NCBI GenBank assembly: GCA_030704615.1
Contig: CM060732.1
Location: 76,365,053 to 76,429,052, forward strand
Direction: 5' to 3'
Source of the DNA: Takakia lepidozioides
Lineage: Eukaryota > Streptophyta > Takakiopsida > Takakiales > Takakiaceae
DNA: 64,000 nucleotides
The notes below the pieces were generated by a model, which saw only the letters and a list, made by a program, of their open reading frames with translations, was not told where the DNA came from and made no database searches. Positions 42,643-55,250 of the stretch are shown piece after piece. A program made the position numbers and the translations under genes. How positions within the stretch are numbered: position 1 is the first letter of the stretch; each line of letters starts with the position of its first letter.

Positions 42643-44460
42643 ATTCCCCAACAGGGGACTAACCAAAAGATTCTTATGATTGTTCATACATGCACAAAGA
42701 TCGCAGTGCCATGATGTACACCCATCCATCAGCAGCAAATACATACTGGCCAAGAAACAGCAATCATTGACGCAGTGTAAGAGCAAGTGCAAGAGGTTTT
42801 AGCCTTGATTAATCATCCCCTTCTCTTTACGGCCTTCTCACACACCCACAGCGCTACACAGAAACACAGGCAACCCGAGAGGCAACCATAAGACAACATT
42901 TCTAGCGTCTTCCATATCCAGACCACAGGACTAGATCCATTCACATCCATCTTTCCGCCTCCATTGTCCCACCTTTGACTAGATTTGAAAAAAAATCCTT
43001 ACCAAGCTTGTCCTTCTCTGTTGTCCAATCAAGTGCTTGGCATGTTTAAATCACTCGGTGCCACCATCATGGGGAACTAAACAATCCTAGAAGGATTCAA
43101 CCAACCCTCCATCCTAATGACCTCTTTACGATGCTTATGTCTGTAGTTTGGACAGTGATCTTGGATTAATCTGTAAGCACCACCATGCAGTTGAGTAGCT
43201 CCATTCGTTCAAACACAGCCTCCTACTTGACCCAGTTGTAGACACTCGGAAAATCCTTGGGTAATGCATTTGCCTGCTTAGATAGATTATGATTCTGATT
43301 TTAATCACATAGTTACTGCAGTAGTAAAGCTGGTAGTTATGTCACCGTCTTAGTAGTCGATGGATAAGTCCGCTGGCGGTGGCAAATCAATTCTTCATTT
43401 CATTAGGTAGTTGCATAGCATAGTTAAGTAGATCAGGTGTTCCTTTTTGTTTCTATTCTAGCCTACGGTCCTCTGCTGTTGTAATACAACAACTCTACAT
43501 TTGACAGGAACAATAACTTTTGCAAAACAGAGAAACATGAAGATTAACCCTTAACCGACGACCACCATTTCGGTGGGCCAGCCCAAAAAGGGTATATAAT
43601 GTCGTTGATGATGCCATAACTTCCTGGCATGAATCAACCACAGAAAGCAACCTTACAGAAATGTTTCTACCTACTACATCTATGTGCCCATGAATTTGCA
43701 GAGACTTTCACCATTGGAAATGGCAGATTAGAACAAAATAGTAATGTGGTTTTTCCACATGGCCAGCATTTCGACCCCCAAAAAAAGCTTTGACCAAGCT
43801 CGAAGTGGGGGTTATTGATTTTTGTTGTGGGAATGGCCCACATGTTCACATTCTTGGGCACTCACATGATGTAGGGCTGAAATTTCAGCCCCATACCCCC
43901 AAATTTTATGTGGGGTCCTTTGTATGTGAAGTTGGGGGAGTCAAATTGCACTCCCCCAACAAAGGTTTACACTCTGCTCCATGGGGTGCTGAATTTTTAG
44001 CTGTGAAATTTTTCCTATGGTTATGTTGTGCTCTTCTACAGTGCACAGAGAATGCCAGAAGAACTTTTGGATTCTTCCAAAAATAAATCCTTAGATCTGA
44101 ATTCGGGCTGTTTTTTTCTTGAAGAAAATTGGCGGGCCCTCACGGCGCTCACCCGCAGCCTCTTCAACTACCTTGTCCCGGGTAGTGCACACGTTTTATG
44201 CACACCAAGAGTTCAGCGCGCCAACCGCCATGGCCAACCGTCATGTTGACCGCATGAGCTCCCTGTCCTCCTTGATATTACTGCATTCTTCAGAGACAAT
44301 TCAAAAGCGTCCACTCAATGTTCATGGACGCTTCATATTTTTGAGAGTGTGCCTACCCCATCATGTACAACCAGTCCAATAACAAAATGATGTCCACAAA
44401 TTTTGCTTTTCATGTGGGTTCCATGTGCCCTAAATAAACCATTCAGCAATTGTTGTTGCA
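42643..44460. other. Intergenic, no recognisable gene
   Basis: Short ORFs only. taacccttaaccgacgacc (about 43545) resembles a motif at 22403. A TATA-like gggtatataatg follows at about 43590, but no gene was tied to it. Confidence 0.35.
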
Positions 44461-44478
44461 GGTTTTTGCACTTCCGCC

Positions 44479-44975
44479 ATGGAATCACATGCCACTAATG
44501 GGATAATGCTCAACAAGATCAGTTTGAGGACCAGTATCCGCAGAGCTAATCGTTCCTGTTATCAATCTTCACTGAGGATATCCTTCAATAGAACCACCAG
44601 TCTTGCACCCAAGAATGTGCATAGTATAGCCACCAGTATGTGCGAGATGAGCAGCCTCATGGGGAAGTAAGATGGGACCTGACTTGAGGTTATAGCTGCA
44701 ACTGCCTTCATGGCAAATTTGACGTGGGTGTACAGTTTAGTTTCCCAGATTGAGTTTACCGCTTGAATAATTGCCTCTTCAGATTTGTACAATTTCAGGG
44801 CCACAATTGTATGGGACTTTGTATCGATTTTAGAAACGATGCCCCCATGGGCAATAACGATGACATCAATTCCAAACGGCTTCAGCTCCTGCCTGGCAAC
44901 ATAGTGTCAATCAAACATTTGGATTATCAAGTTGAGCCCATCCCATCAGCAAAGTCACCACCCTCCTGTGTCTAG
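44479..44975 (+). other. Possible two-exon orphan gene
   Basis: After a tgttgcag acceptor-like site, an ATG at 44479 opens a Ser/Arg-rich peptide (KISLRTSIRRANRSCYQSSL), transit-peptide-like in composition. It reaches a good donor (aagtaagat at about 44667). After a tttcag site at about 44802 open frames continue to 44975 or a nearer stop. No homology was recognised, so it may be fortuitous. Confidence 0.2.
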
Positions 44976-44979
44976 TTTC

Positions 44980-46600
44980 CTTCTACGCTGGCACAGGTAC
45001 TACGAGAGCTCCTATTCTGTCAGTTACCAATGCAATCCCATCAGTGACGATGGTCAACGAAGGTGAACAAGAACATTTCAATCTGCCCAATGAACCTCCC
45101 CGAAAAAAATTAAATTTTAGAGTAATTGAATACAAGATCACATTCCAAAAAGCGAAAAGAGCCACCTTCGTTCAACTTAGGTCCAACAATTTTTATTTTT
45201 ATTTTCACCATTATCCCTGGACATTTCCGTAGCATAAGATTCCAAGCTAAAGATTAAAATGGCTAAAAAACATGCAGAATTCTTCCACGTTCGTGCAAAA
45301 TTCTTCCACGTTAGAAGTCCATATCTCAAGTTGGTTTTTTTTTTTTTTTTTTTCGACATCCATTTATTTCGTTTTTTCCTTTATGTTCTCCCGCTCAGCC
45401 TCCACCTTCGGCAGCTAAAGATGGTTTGTCAATACAATCATGTGTCATTTTTCATTATTGTTTCTCACAAATCCAAGCATACAATTACGGGCAGCCCGGA
45501 AAAAATATTATATTGCCACGTGGCCGCCGTTTCCGCATCCACGTCACACTGATGGCTGATAGCTGATAGCTGATAGAATAGCAAATCCCCAGGTACTACT
45601 ATGTGATCTTCATTTCATACACCAAAGCAACCCATGGTTGGAAGGCAGATACCCTTAACCTGACGGAAGTGTTTTTTGAAAGTATAAGCATTGAACCTTG
45701 ATCAGTGTTGATTGCAAGTAGATAATGCTCAATCATGTAAACTTGAATTTCATGTTGTGCTCCATGAGTAATAATGGTTGTCCAGAGTGAAGTTCTTGTG
45801 CTTACCACCATGTATCACTGCTTTGTTTCCTCTGTGAGCAAGTTTTGAGGAACTAAGAGTTTCGATACAATCATTAAAGCTCTGGATTTGATCTTAATGT
45901 TATGGTTATCCTCAAGGTGATCTCAACCAACTTTCTTTAGGGTATAATGCTTTAATTTTACCCTATCTCTGCTCTGTTGCCATTTGCCCAACACAAATTA
46001 ATGTGGTACCTTATAATCATCCGGGCTCTGCAGCCCGACACAGTCCGACACAGCCAGTCACATCTCGGCACACTCACAACATTCACAGTTTGACACAGCC
46101 CGTCACAGCATTCACCGGGAACGGTTTCCATGGCAGGAAACGACTGTGTGGGAACGACATCTACAGAGGGAATGTACATTCTGTCTGGACAACAGTTAGT
46201 TAGTTAGGCGGTTAGAACAGCTTGCAGGTAGAATAGACAGAGTAGCAACAGGGAGGACACTTCTGGGATCACGACTTGGCCATCGGGGAGAGAAGGACGA
46301 TCTGGAGCTGAGGGATGGAGAGCGCAGTGGAGGAGGAGACACGAACTGTTGATGCTTGATTCATGCAAGCTGTAGAGTTGACTGTAGAGTAGACTAGAGA
46401 CACCATGGCTTCGCCCTGATACTTGATAGATCCTAATCTGATATTTATTCCATACTAACACTGTGTAGAGAGAACTGAGTGAAGCTGTGGAATGAATGGA
46501 TGAGTGATTGGAACCTGGTAGATTGCTGAAGCAATCTGATACTTAAATATAAACAGTACAGTAATTTGCTGACATGAAGGCAAGAAGGAACACAAACAGG
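44980..46600. other. Intergenic and possible LTR/leader of the following retroelement
   Basis: A T-tract lies at 45333-45352. A short triplicated ctgatagctgatag is near 45554. At 46028-46110 cacag(t/c)ccg(a/t)cac phrases repeat. A 5' LTR could occupy about 46000-46570, but no primer-binding site or matching 3' LTR was found. Confidence 0.3.
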
Positions 46601-46631
46601 AAACACTCCCATGATACACTAATTGTAGGTC

Positions 46632-47327
46632 ATGACTGATTGTTCTGAGTGGGCTGAGTGCTTAGAGATATCCAACTCTTCTATCTTGGAGTTCCCACCT
46701 CGGATAGCGAAGGGATGGATGAGTAAAAGCAGCTCGACATTTGGCGACCATACTGGGGAAATGGGTCAAGAACAACCAGATGTGACATGCATCTGGTGGG
46801 ATCATGGTGGTTGGAGAATCAAAGAATTTGATGTGAATCAAATTCCCTGTGGAACCGAGAAAGAAAGATTGTCCAAACAATTCTTTCAGAGGTTCTTGGA
46901 ATTGCCAGACGGTTGCAAAGAAAACATTCTTAAGAGAGTGCATGATGCTGATCCTGAGTGGGGTCTGGAGAAAGGGGTGATAAAGATTTATCAAGTGGCC
47001 TGTAGAGGGAGAACAAGTTGGTTACCAACACTGGTTTATGTGATAGCATTGCTATCCATTAAACGAGTGGAGTTTAAAGGCTGGGATGAACGGAAAGTGA
47101 ATGTTTACACTCATATGCATGAAGAACTTGTACTGGTAAAGAATTGCATTCCTAAGGATATCGTGTGGATCAAACTTACACCAAGAACAGCTTTTCAGAC
47201 GTGCTTGCCATATGGTTATATAGTAACGGAGACTTCTAGTATAGCCAAGGGTGCATTAAAGCTTGAAAGAAATCCAGGCATATACGAGAGATACTACAGA
47301 AGAGAGTTTTGGTTATTGCCTCATTAA
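46632..47327 (+). CDS. Retroelement ORF of unknown function
   Basis: 231 codons from a good ATG, uninterrupted. The protein is rich in Trp and charged residues (CIWWDHGGWRIKEF; WLPTLVYVIALLS) and lacks a CCHC knuckle, protease or RT motif. Its position upstream of the gag/pol frames suggests a Gag-like or additional ORF of this lineage. After the stop, frames continue into a charged region (47348-47776) with one TAG at about 47570. No homology was recognised. Confidence 0.45.
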   Translation: MTDCSEWAECLEISNSSILEFPPRIAKGWMSKSSSTFGDHTGEMGQEQPDVTCIWWDHGGWRIKEFDVNQIPCGTEKERLSKQFFQRFLELPDGCKENILKRVHDADPEWGLEKGVIKIYQVACRGRTSWLPTLVYVIALLSIKRVEFKGWDERKVNVYTHMHEELVLVKNCIPKDIVWIKLTPRTAFQTCLPYGYIVTETSSIAKGALKLERNPGIYERYYRREFWLLPH

Positions 47328-47347
47328 AGATATGAAAGACATGGGAC

Positions 47348-48195
47348 ATGAGTGATGAAAGAGAAGCTAGACTCCACAAATATTCAGCGAAAAGAGAAAG
47401 TTATTTGAAAGCTAATTATCCATATCTTTGGGAGAGAGGAATAGACATAGGGGAATCATCTAGACCTCTCACACCATTAAGACCAGAGAGTACATCACTC
47501 ATACCGGAAGAACCAGAGTTGGATGCCACTCCTTCTTATTCTTTACAAGAAAGATTAAGGGATTTGGTATAGGAAGAAGATCAGCCACGAGAGGAAAGAT
47601 CTAAGGTACATCCCTGGATTAAAGGTTTGACAGAAATCTTTGATCAGAGTTGGCATGGAACACCAAAAGCAGGAACTCCAGTTTCTGAAGCACAAGACAA
47701 AGAAGGAGAGGAAGATGTGGTAGAGCCAACGGAGAGTTCAAACTCTCCAACACCACTTCAGTTGAGTTATATGAAGTAAGTACGATGATAGTGACCAGAA
47801 GCAAAACTAAACTAATACCTCCAGTGGATGAAGAAGAAGATGTTAATCAAGATGGCAGTGATGTGCCTGAAGATGATGAGGCTTGGAGAGATGAGAATGA
47901 ACTGCACAAGGAAGTGGCTGATACCATATGGGAAATGCAGGAGGATATTGATATCCCTATGGCAGATTCTTCTAACTCTGAAAGAGAAGATGAAGAAGGG
48001 GAAGAGAAAGTGAAGCAGGAGGCTTCACAAGTGCAGGGTAATGAAGGGACTTTGGCTGAAGTAATATATCAGTCCAAAGCTGAGATTACCATTGGACAGC
48101 TATTGGCTGTGGCACCTCATTGTAGGCACAGGTTGTATCAAGCAATCAATCAGATTGCTCATGTGACAGAGAACACGGACCTGAATAGTAAGGTG
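47348..48195 (+). pseudogene. Gag/pre-protease region, broken, of the gypsy element
   Basis: Charged, Pro/Ser/Glu-rich frames (47348-47572 with a TAG, then continuing; 47785-48195) include ITIGQLLAVAPH, a phrase typical of the segment just before the gypsy protease domain. At about 48193 the sequence jumps directly into the reverse-transcriptase motif TFQRVISESF, in another frame. Protease and the N-terminal half of RT are therefore deleted. Confidence 0.55.
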
Positions 48196-50347
48196 ACGGT
48201 CAGCAACTTTTCAGAGAGTGATAAGTGAATCCTTCCATGAGTATCTAGATGATTTCATGCAAGTGTTATTAGATGCCTTCAGTGTGTACAGCTCTAATAA
48301 TGAGCCTTTGCAGAAGTTGGAGTTATGTTTGGCCAGATGCAGGATGAGAGGTCTTGGTCTTAATCTAGAAAAATGTACTTTCTGTGTGAACTCAGAGGTA
48401 TTACTGGGACACATTGTGTGTAAGAAGGGACTGCTTGTGGATCCTAGAAAGACAGAGGCTATTAAAGCCTCACCACCACCAAGTAACGTTAAAAGTCTAA
48501 GGAGGTTCCTTGGACAAACTACTTATTATAGAAGGTTTGTCAGACGGTATGCACAGATGGCAGCTCCATTGAGCAAGCTTCTGAAGAAGGATGCAGTGTT
48601 TGCATGGACAGCTGAATGTCAACAGGCATTTGAAGCACTTACATTGTCAGTAACAACTACACCTGTGCTGATTAACCCTCACTGGCATGTAGTATTTCAT
48701 GTACACTGTGATGCCTCAGGAGAAGCATTGGGAGCTGTGTTAGCCCAGAATGTCACAGGAAACATAGATTCACCCGTATACTATGCTAGCAGATTGTTGA
48801 ACAGTGCGGAGAAGAACTATAGCACTACTGAAAGAGAAGCTTTGGCAATAATTTATGCAGTCAAGAAATTCAGGCATTACCTATTGGGAAGGAAGTTTAT
48901 GTTTTATGTGGATCATCCAACTTTGATTTATCTGGTGAACAAGCCTTTGATAAGTGGCAGGATAGCAAGATGGATGATAATCTTGCACGAGTTTAAACTC
49001 GAAGTTGTTTACAAGCCTGGCCATTTGCATCTTGTGGCAGATCACTTGTCACGGCTATCAACAGGAGAGGCCGCCACGGGAGTAGACGACCAACTGCCTG
49101 ATGCGAGTTTATTTGCAGTGGAGGTGCAGGGAAGTGCAGATGATTGGTTAGATTGGCAGTGGCCAATCAGATACTACCTTACTCATGGTCAGTGCCCACC
49201 CAGTTATGGGAAGGAGCAAAGGAAAAGAATAGCTATCAAGGCTTTACCATATACTATGATAGGGGGAAGATTATATAAGCTGGGACTTGATGGAGTTCTT
49301 AAACGATGCTTGTACCACCATGAAGTAAATAAAGTTTTGGAAGAAGTTCATAAAGGAGTGGCTGGAGGACATTTTGGAGAGGAGACTACCAGTAGAAAAA
49401 TACTACTTGCAGGTTACTGGTGGCCTACTTTGTTCAAGGATGTACACAAGTATTGCAAGAGTTGTGATGAGTGTCAGAGGCTAGGACCTTTGCAAAGATC
49501 TGGGAAGATGGCTTTGCATCCTACGATGCCTACTGAACCATTTCAGAAATGGGGACTAGACTTTGTTGGACCAATTAATCCACCAGCCAGGAATACACAG
49601 AACAAGTATATAATCACAGCTACTGATTATACTACAAAGTGGGTGGAAGCTAAGGCTCTGAGGGACAACACAGCTAAGTCCACAGCAAGGTTCCTGTATA
49701 AGAACATCCTCACAAGATTTGGCTATCCCCTGGAATTTATCAGTGACCAAGGAAGTCACTTCATTAATGAGACCATAGAACTATTGACTAAAGAGTTCAT
49801 GATTGTGCACAGGAAGAGTACAACCTATTACCCACAGGGCAATGGGCAGGCAGAGGCCACCAACAAAATACTATGCACTATTTTGGCTAAGATAGTCAAT
49901 GCAAACAGAACGGATTGGGATACAAAGCTGTTGACAACTTTGTGGTCATACAAGACTTCCTATAAAGTCACCACCAAGTATACACCATTCCAATTAGTTT
50001 ATGGTATGGAAGCTTTATTTCCAGTAGAATTTTTATTGCCTACCATGAGAACTAAATGGGGAAGGAGAATGGAATTGGAGGATTCAATTAAAGTCAGGAA
50101 ACATGAATTATATCATGTGGAGGAAGTACGTGCTGATGCAGCAGATAACATGACCAGAATTCAGATGAAGAGGAAGGATCAGTTTGATGAAGGAAAATTG
50201 AAGACTTTTAAGACGGGAGATTTGATACTCTGGTTGCAGAAGAAGAGAAAGATTAAAGCTTCTAAGCTTAAGTCACCATGGAAAGGACCTTATGTCATAC
50301 AGAAGATGTATGATAACAACAGAGCCGACCTCCAGGGCCCTGCCTGA
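48196..50347 (+). pseudogene. Gypsy pol: RT C-terminus, RNase H, integrase
   Basis: The ~710-codon open frame has no natural start (its first codon is GTG at a deletion joint). It begins in RT just before the catalytic motif, which reads LLDAFSVYS instead of LDDF, so one catalytic Asp is Ala. RT continues (LNLEKCTFCVNSEVLLGHIV). RNase H follows with HCDASGEALGAVLAQ, STTEREALAIIYAVKKF and VDHPTLIYLV. Integrase has an HHCC finger (HKGVAGGHFG; CKSCDEC) and catalytic D, D, E in WGLDFVGP, FISDQGSHF and NGQAEATNK, then a GPY-like SPWKGPYVIQKM. The frame ends early in the GPY region. Replication is impossible without protease and RT, but integrase looks coding-intact. Confidence 0.85.
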
Positions 50348-50877
50348 ACATCCCCATAGGGGCAGACACACCAAGTCAGGACCATGATAACCGTTACAGC
50401 ATGATTTACATCTTGAAACATAGATGCAGTCACAGCCTACACCGGTAACACCAACGGAGCATAAAGCACTTGTCGTAAGGCCGAATATGTATGGTCATCG
50501 CAGAGAACACGGCAGGGTTGCACACGTCAGTGACGTCACGTCACATTGGACCTGACGCTGACGCGACCAACGTCACGTCAGTTTTGCCGAAAAATCAGTA
50601 AAACAGCAACCTACAAAGGTAGTTTTGTGACATCGTCCTACCACATCCATGCTGACCATGCATAACCTGCTATCAACTATGGGGTTGTGGGATTGTGCAG
50701 TGAGAACACAGACACCCAACTTAGTGCCTCGCTTGTTGCACCGTGGACTGAAAAATATGCCGCGTAGGTGGACACGTTGTATTCCAAGCGACACCTTGGC
50801 AACTAAATGAATTGTTTTATAAATTACTCCATCCGCCAATATTTGAGGTCATTTTTAAACCATTATTGTTAAATTGG

Positions 50878-51455
50878 TGCGACCTCCAAATGGTGGTGGT
50901 CGCAGAATTTATCTTATTTGTTAATAGTTGCGACCACCAGCAGAGGGGTTGTCACAGCATTTTTTGTTTTTTAAAAATAGATGCGACCACCAGCATGGGT
51001 GGTCGTTTTTTTTTTTTTTCTTAAACAGTTGCGACCACCGCTATTGGTGGTCGCACAATTTTTATTTTTATTGTAATAGGTGCGACCACCATAGGGGGGT
51101 GGTCGCAACATTTTTCTATTTTTTAATATCTACGACCACCGGCATGGGGGTGGTCGCAGCATTTTTCTATTTTTTTAATAGGTGCGACCACCAACAGGGG
51201 GTGGTCGCAGAATTTTATTTTATTATTTTATTTTTATATAAATAATCTCTGTGACCACGAGCATGGGGTGGTCGCAGCAATGTTTTTTTTAAAAAAAAAA
51301 TTAATAATCTCTGTGACCACGAGCTGGGGGTGGTCGCAACATTTTTTTATTTATTTTTTAATAGGTGCGACGACCAGCATTAGGGTGGTCGCAGCAGTTT
51401 TTTTTTAAAAATAACATGCGACTTCCTCGTGCGACCTGGAGCGGTCGCAACATTG
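50878..51455. repeat. GCGACC hairpin array, copy II left
   Basis: About ten units of gcgaccacc...ggtggtcgc alternate with T- or A-rich spacers. The first ~100 bp matches the copy I left array; the rest is absent from copy I. The array ends about 40 bp before a TATA box. Confidence 0.9.
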
Positions 51456-51497
51456 GATTCTGATTCGTCGAGCATGTGAGGCTTGGAGGCTGGAGGG

Positions 51498-51506
51498 TAT
51501 ATAAAC
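51498..51506 (+). promoter_or_regulatory. TATA box of the hAT transposase gene
   Basis: gtatataaac lies between the left hairpin array and the transposase first exon (ATG at 51817). The region downstream (cccctcacttcttttg) is pyrimidine-rich, like a plant leader. Confidence 0.55.
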
Positions 51507-51816
51507 TGGTCCCAATACCCCTCACTTCTTTTGTGGCAAATACTTTTGTGGCGAGTGAATGTTCTTTATTCCTTGAGCAAGAGTGTAAGCCCAAGAGGAG
51601 GGTGCGGACCGTTTGCTGTTGTGGCTTCCATCAGAGCCACTGCAGCAAATTGTCGAAAAACACAATACTACATGGTGCATTGATCCACTTGGATTGATGC
51701 CGTAGTGTTGGGCCATCGTATTCTGTTCTAACTTCTATTGCTCTTGACAAATCTACCAAGTACATTAGTGTTCTTCGTTCAACCTTAAGTCTGTGGTTAG
51801 GGTTTTGGGTGTGAGG

Positions 51817-54768
51817 ATGAGGGAGGAGTGGATCCATTGGTTCACCGTAGACCCGCACAAAAAGGACGGTGTTCAATGCAATCTCTATGCATTGAAGCTG
51901 GCGGGTCGCAAAGATCGCATGTTATATCACCTCGGCTACAGAGATGGGAAGAATGCAGGGGTTAGTTTGAGCCCAAAAGCCTCTAGCGAGTGAAAGCCCA
52001 CTTTGCCCAATGTGGAGGCAATATCCCACCGTCTCTTGATGTGGCCGCGGCTTCTGAGCCAAACACTCCATGTTCGAATCAAAATGTCCCTCAGAGTTGT
52101 ACCCAAGGGGATTCGTGGAGAAGCCGGTGGGTCAGGAGCAACCCCCGATTGTAGCCAGCACTTGTACGAACCAGACCATTGAGGCAACAATCAATGCAAT
52201 AAGGCTTAAATTTGTCGCACAGGAGGACTTTGGATAAGAAGTGGGCCCAATTTTTCTACGAGGCCAATATTCCGTTCAATGTCTCGAGGCTTCCTGCGTT
52301 TGTGGCTGCTGTCAAAGCCACGTCCAATTCCAAGTCCACATACACACCTCCGAGTTATCGCAATCTCCGCACAAGATTCCTAGAAGAGGCTATGTCTGAC
52401 CTCACCCAAAAGATGAATGAAAAGACAAGTGATTCTCGCCGGAAATATAGAAGCACTATATGTGGGGACGGTTGGAGTTCTGTTACTAATCGACCACTAT
52501 TCAATGGCATACTGGTCTGTCCTGCGGGGGAACAGTTTTTGGGATCCATTGACAGAAGCGGGGAGAGAAAAGATGCACGTTATCAAGCAGGGTTGTTGAC
52601 GAGTTTCATCGATAAAATTGGAGCTGATAAAATTGTCCAAGTGTGCACGGACAATGCATCTAACATGGTTAATATGGCCGATATTTTGATGGTACGATAT
52701 CCCCATCTATATTACCAAGGGTGTGTTGAATATATCTTTGATTTCATTTTGGAGGATTGGGGAAAAGAATCATGGATGAAACAACTAGTAAAAATGGCAA
52801 GGTCGGTTGTGACGTTCATTCGTACACATAACATCCCTCTGGCATTGTTTAGAAAGCATGAACCCAAATACAGCCTTAGGAACCCGGGTGAAACCCGCTT
52901 TGCCACAAAAATTTTGATGGTGGATCGACTGGTGACTGTGAGGGCGGGTCTGGAGCAGGTGATCATTGACCCTCAATGGGATGCATATGTGGGCACCTTA
53001 CGCGACTCTCGTAAGTCCAAGTCTTTGAGCAAAAGTCGGAGGGTCCGCGCAATCATTCGCTCCGACGATTTCTGACGAAATGTGCAAATTTTGTGTAGAT
53101 GGTGGAGCCGGTGTTGATTGCTTTGCGGGAGTTGATGGAAAACAACCAATAATGGGTAAAACATGGTTGATATTGGAAAACCTTGAGAAGCACGTGCAAT
53201 CCTTGAGGCGTCCTCCATTTTCTATGGACGATGATTTGGCGGCAAGGACCGAGGATGCATTTTACGACCGCAAACGGATGGTTCTCACGGACTTGCATTA
53301 ATGCGGAGACCTTGCTGAATCCATTGTTGCTAGACAATATAGATTTGAGAGACGATGTGGATACCAAAGCCGGGCTTGTATGGGTGATCATGCAACTCGC
53401 GCCCTTGAACATGGCAGAGTGAGCTTTGTCCGAGTACCAGTGCTTCTCGAATCGCCATAATCCTTTCCATGACATGCCGGATCCAAAAGCAATGAACATG
53501 TTGCCACCTGAATGGTGGGATCTGATTGGAGCTGGAGCAAGAACATTAGCTCCCATTGCAAAGCCTATTCTTGTTCAAGTGTGCTCTGCCTCGTCCTGTG
53601 AGCGGAACTGGAACAGTTACTCGTTTGTTCACAACAAGTTTCGTAATAGGTTGAATCATGCCAGGGCTGACAAATTGATTTGTGTCTACATGAATTGTAG
53701 GCTACTGCGAGAGAGGACAGCAAGTGACGCATCTGCATCTTACGAGAAGAATCTGTTGTCTGAAGAATCTGCCTCAGAGGTCCAATCTAGTAGCAATGAT
53801 GACACCGACGCCGCGAGGGACTCCGACTCCGACAGTTGGGATGGGTCCGATGATGTGGGCAATCCTCCACATGACCCATATGAATTTAATGACAATGATG
53901 TTGTAATGCATCCATCCTTCGATGACCTTATTATTGATGAAGTGCGACATGGTGTCATCCCAATTGCGGACCCCCTTCCCTTACTGGAGCACACTCTCAA
54001 CAATGAAGTTGAGGTCAACTCTCCCCCACCATGAGTTCCACGGACTGCGGGAGATGTGCAGGTCGAATCGTCGGATGATGACAACCGGCCATTGTCATTC
54101 CTTCACCGACATCGTGCCTCTGTGAACCATGCTTCATCTCACGCCGCTCTATCTCATGTTTCTATTTCTCAAGCCGGTCCATCCCATGCTGGTCCATCCC
54201 ATGCTGGTCCATCTAGTCTCTCTCTCCCTCATATAATTCCTTCCATCTCTCCTCCGATCTTGGGAGACGCTTCTTCTGCTGCGGGACTTCTGCAAGTCGA
54301 ACCATCGGATGACGACGACCGGTCATTGTCGTTTCATCTGGCCCGACGACGTCCGCATATGAACCGCGCTCCTTCGACCCTCGCTGGTCCATCTCATGCC
54401 CTTCCTCTCATGTCGGCCCTTCTAATGTACGTGCGAGTAGCCTTCCTTACACGAGACCTGCTCCAAGGCCACCACGAAATCTGGGACAAGCCCAGAAACG
54501 GCAGAGAATTGTGCAACCTTTTATTGGTGACCGACTTGTGAACAGGCCTGATACCCTAGATAGTATTCATGATAGGAGTGGAAATCGACCAGAGAGACAA
54601 TTGAACGTACTCCGAGGACGATTACAGGTCCAACCCTCTAGAAACGAAAGAACAGATGGAGATCATGATTCTAGCACTGATCATGGGAACGGGGGTGAAG
54701 TGAGTGGGGACGAAGATTTTGTACTAGGCATGAGATCATACCATCGTCGTCGTGCCAGACAGAACTAG
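51817..54768 (+). pseudogene. hAT transposase, copy II (nearly full length, broken)
   Basis: The ATG at 51817 opens MREEWIHWFTVDPHKKDGVQ then CNLYALKLAGRKDRMLYHLG, a BED-zinc-finger-like N-terminus (degenerate), ending at a TGA near 51991. After a frame change QTIEATINAIRLKFVAQED leads into the DUF659 core (52212-53075), near-identical to copy I including its stops. Then comes the hAT C-terminal dimerisation region (PPEWWDLIGAG; CERNWNSYSFVHNKFRNRL), an acidic tail, a TGA at 54032, and a low-complexity region with SHAGPSHAGPSS repeats, ending at 54768 after another shift. It shows the full architecture that copy I lost, but cannot make one continuous protein unless some breaks are introns. 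Confidence 0.8.
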
Positions 54769-55079
54769 GTACAGCTATAATTTCTGTCACATGATGTGTA
54801 GTATGTTTCCATGGACATCCATGTTTCAGTTTGGGTACATGCATACATGTACGGAAATAAAAATGGTGGAATATGTGTACCCAAGAAAGGGTTTGGTGGT
54901 TGTGCGTGTGTTTGTGTTGCGTCATTACTTTTACATTGTTGATTTTCTATTATGGTTTCGAAAGCCACAAAGGCCAGGTGCAGCTCCCAACATTCATCTT
55001 CCCCTTCACAAATCCATGGGGAGTCGATACATGTGCTTTTCATCTGCCTCTCCAAACATACATACAGGTGCAAGGGGAC

Positions 55080-55210
55080 CGACCTCCTGGTGGTCGCACC
55101 TATTTAAAAAAAAACAATTGTGCGACCACCAGTAGCGGTCGTCGCAACTATTAAAATAAAATAAAAATGTTGCGACCACCCCCCTGCTGGTAGTCGCACC
55201 TATTTACTGA
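55080..55210. repeat. GCGACC hairpin array downstream of the transposase
   Basis: Two to three units (gaccgacctcctggtggtcgc; gcgaccaccagtagcggtcg; gcgaccacccccctgctgg) with A-rich spacers follow the transposase 3' region. Confidence 0.8.
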
Positions 55211-55250
55211 TTTAATAGGTAGTAAGTTAGTACGTAGTAAGGGGGGGTTC

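Larger units (their letters stand above)
46632..50347 (+). mobile_element. Ty3/gypsy retrotransposon with internal deletion
   Basis: Order on the plus strand: an ORF of unknown type (46632-47327), gag/pre-protease-like frames (47348-48195), then fused reverse-transcriptase end, RNase H and integrase (48196-50347). Integrase signatures (YYPQGNGQAEATNKIL; TTKYTPFQLVYGMEA) are of the non-chromovirus Tat/Athila type and no chromodomain was seen. LTRs are not resolved. About 170 bp after the pol stop the next element begins. Confidence 0.8.

Noticed and set aside
46000-46600. 5' LTR for the gypsy element at 46.6 kb
   Set aside because: No primer-binding site, no TG..CA pair supported by a second copy, and no 3' LTR in the window.
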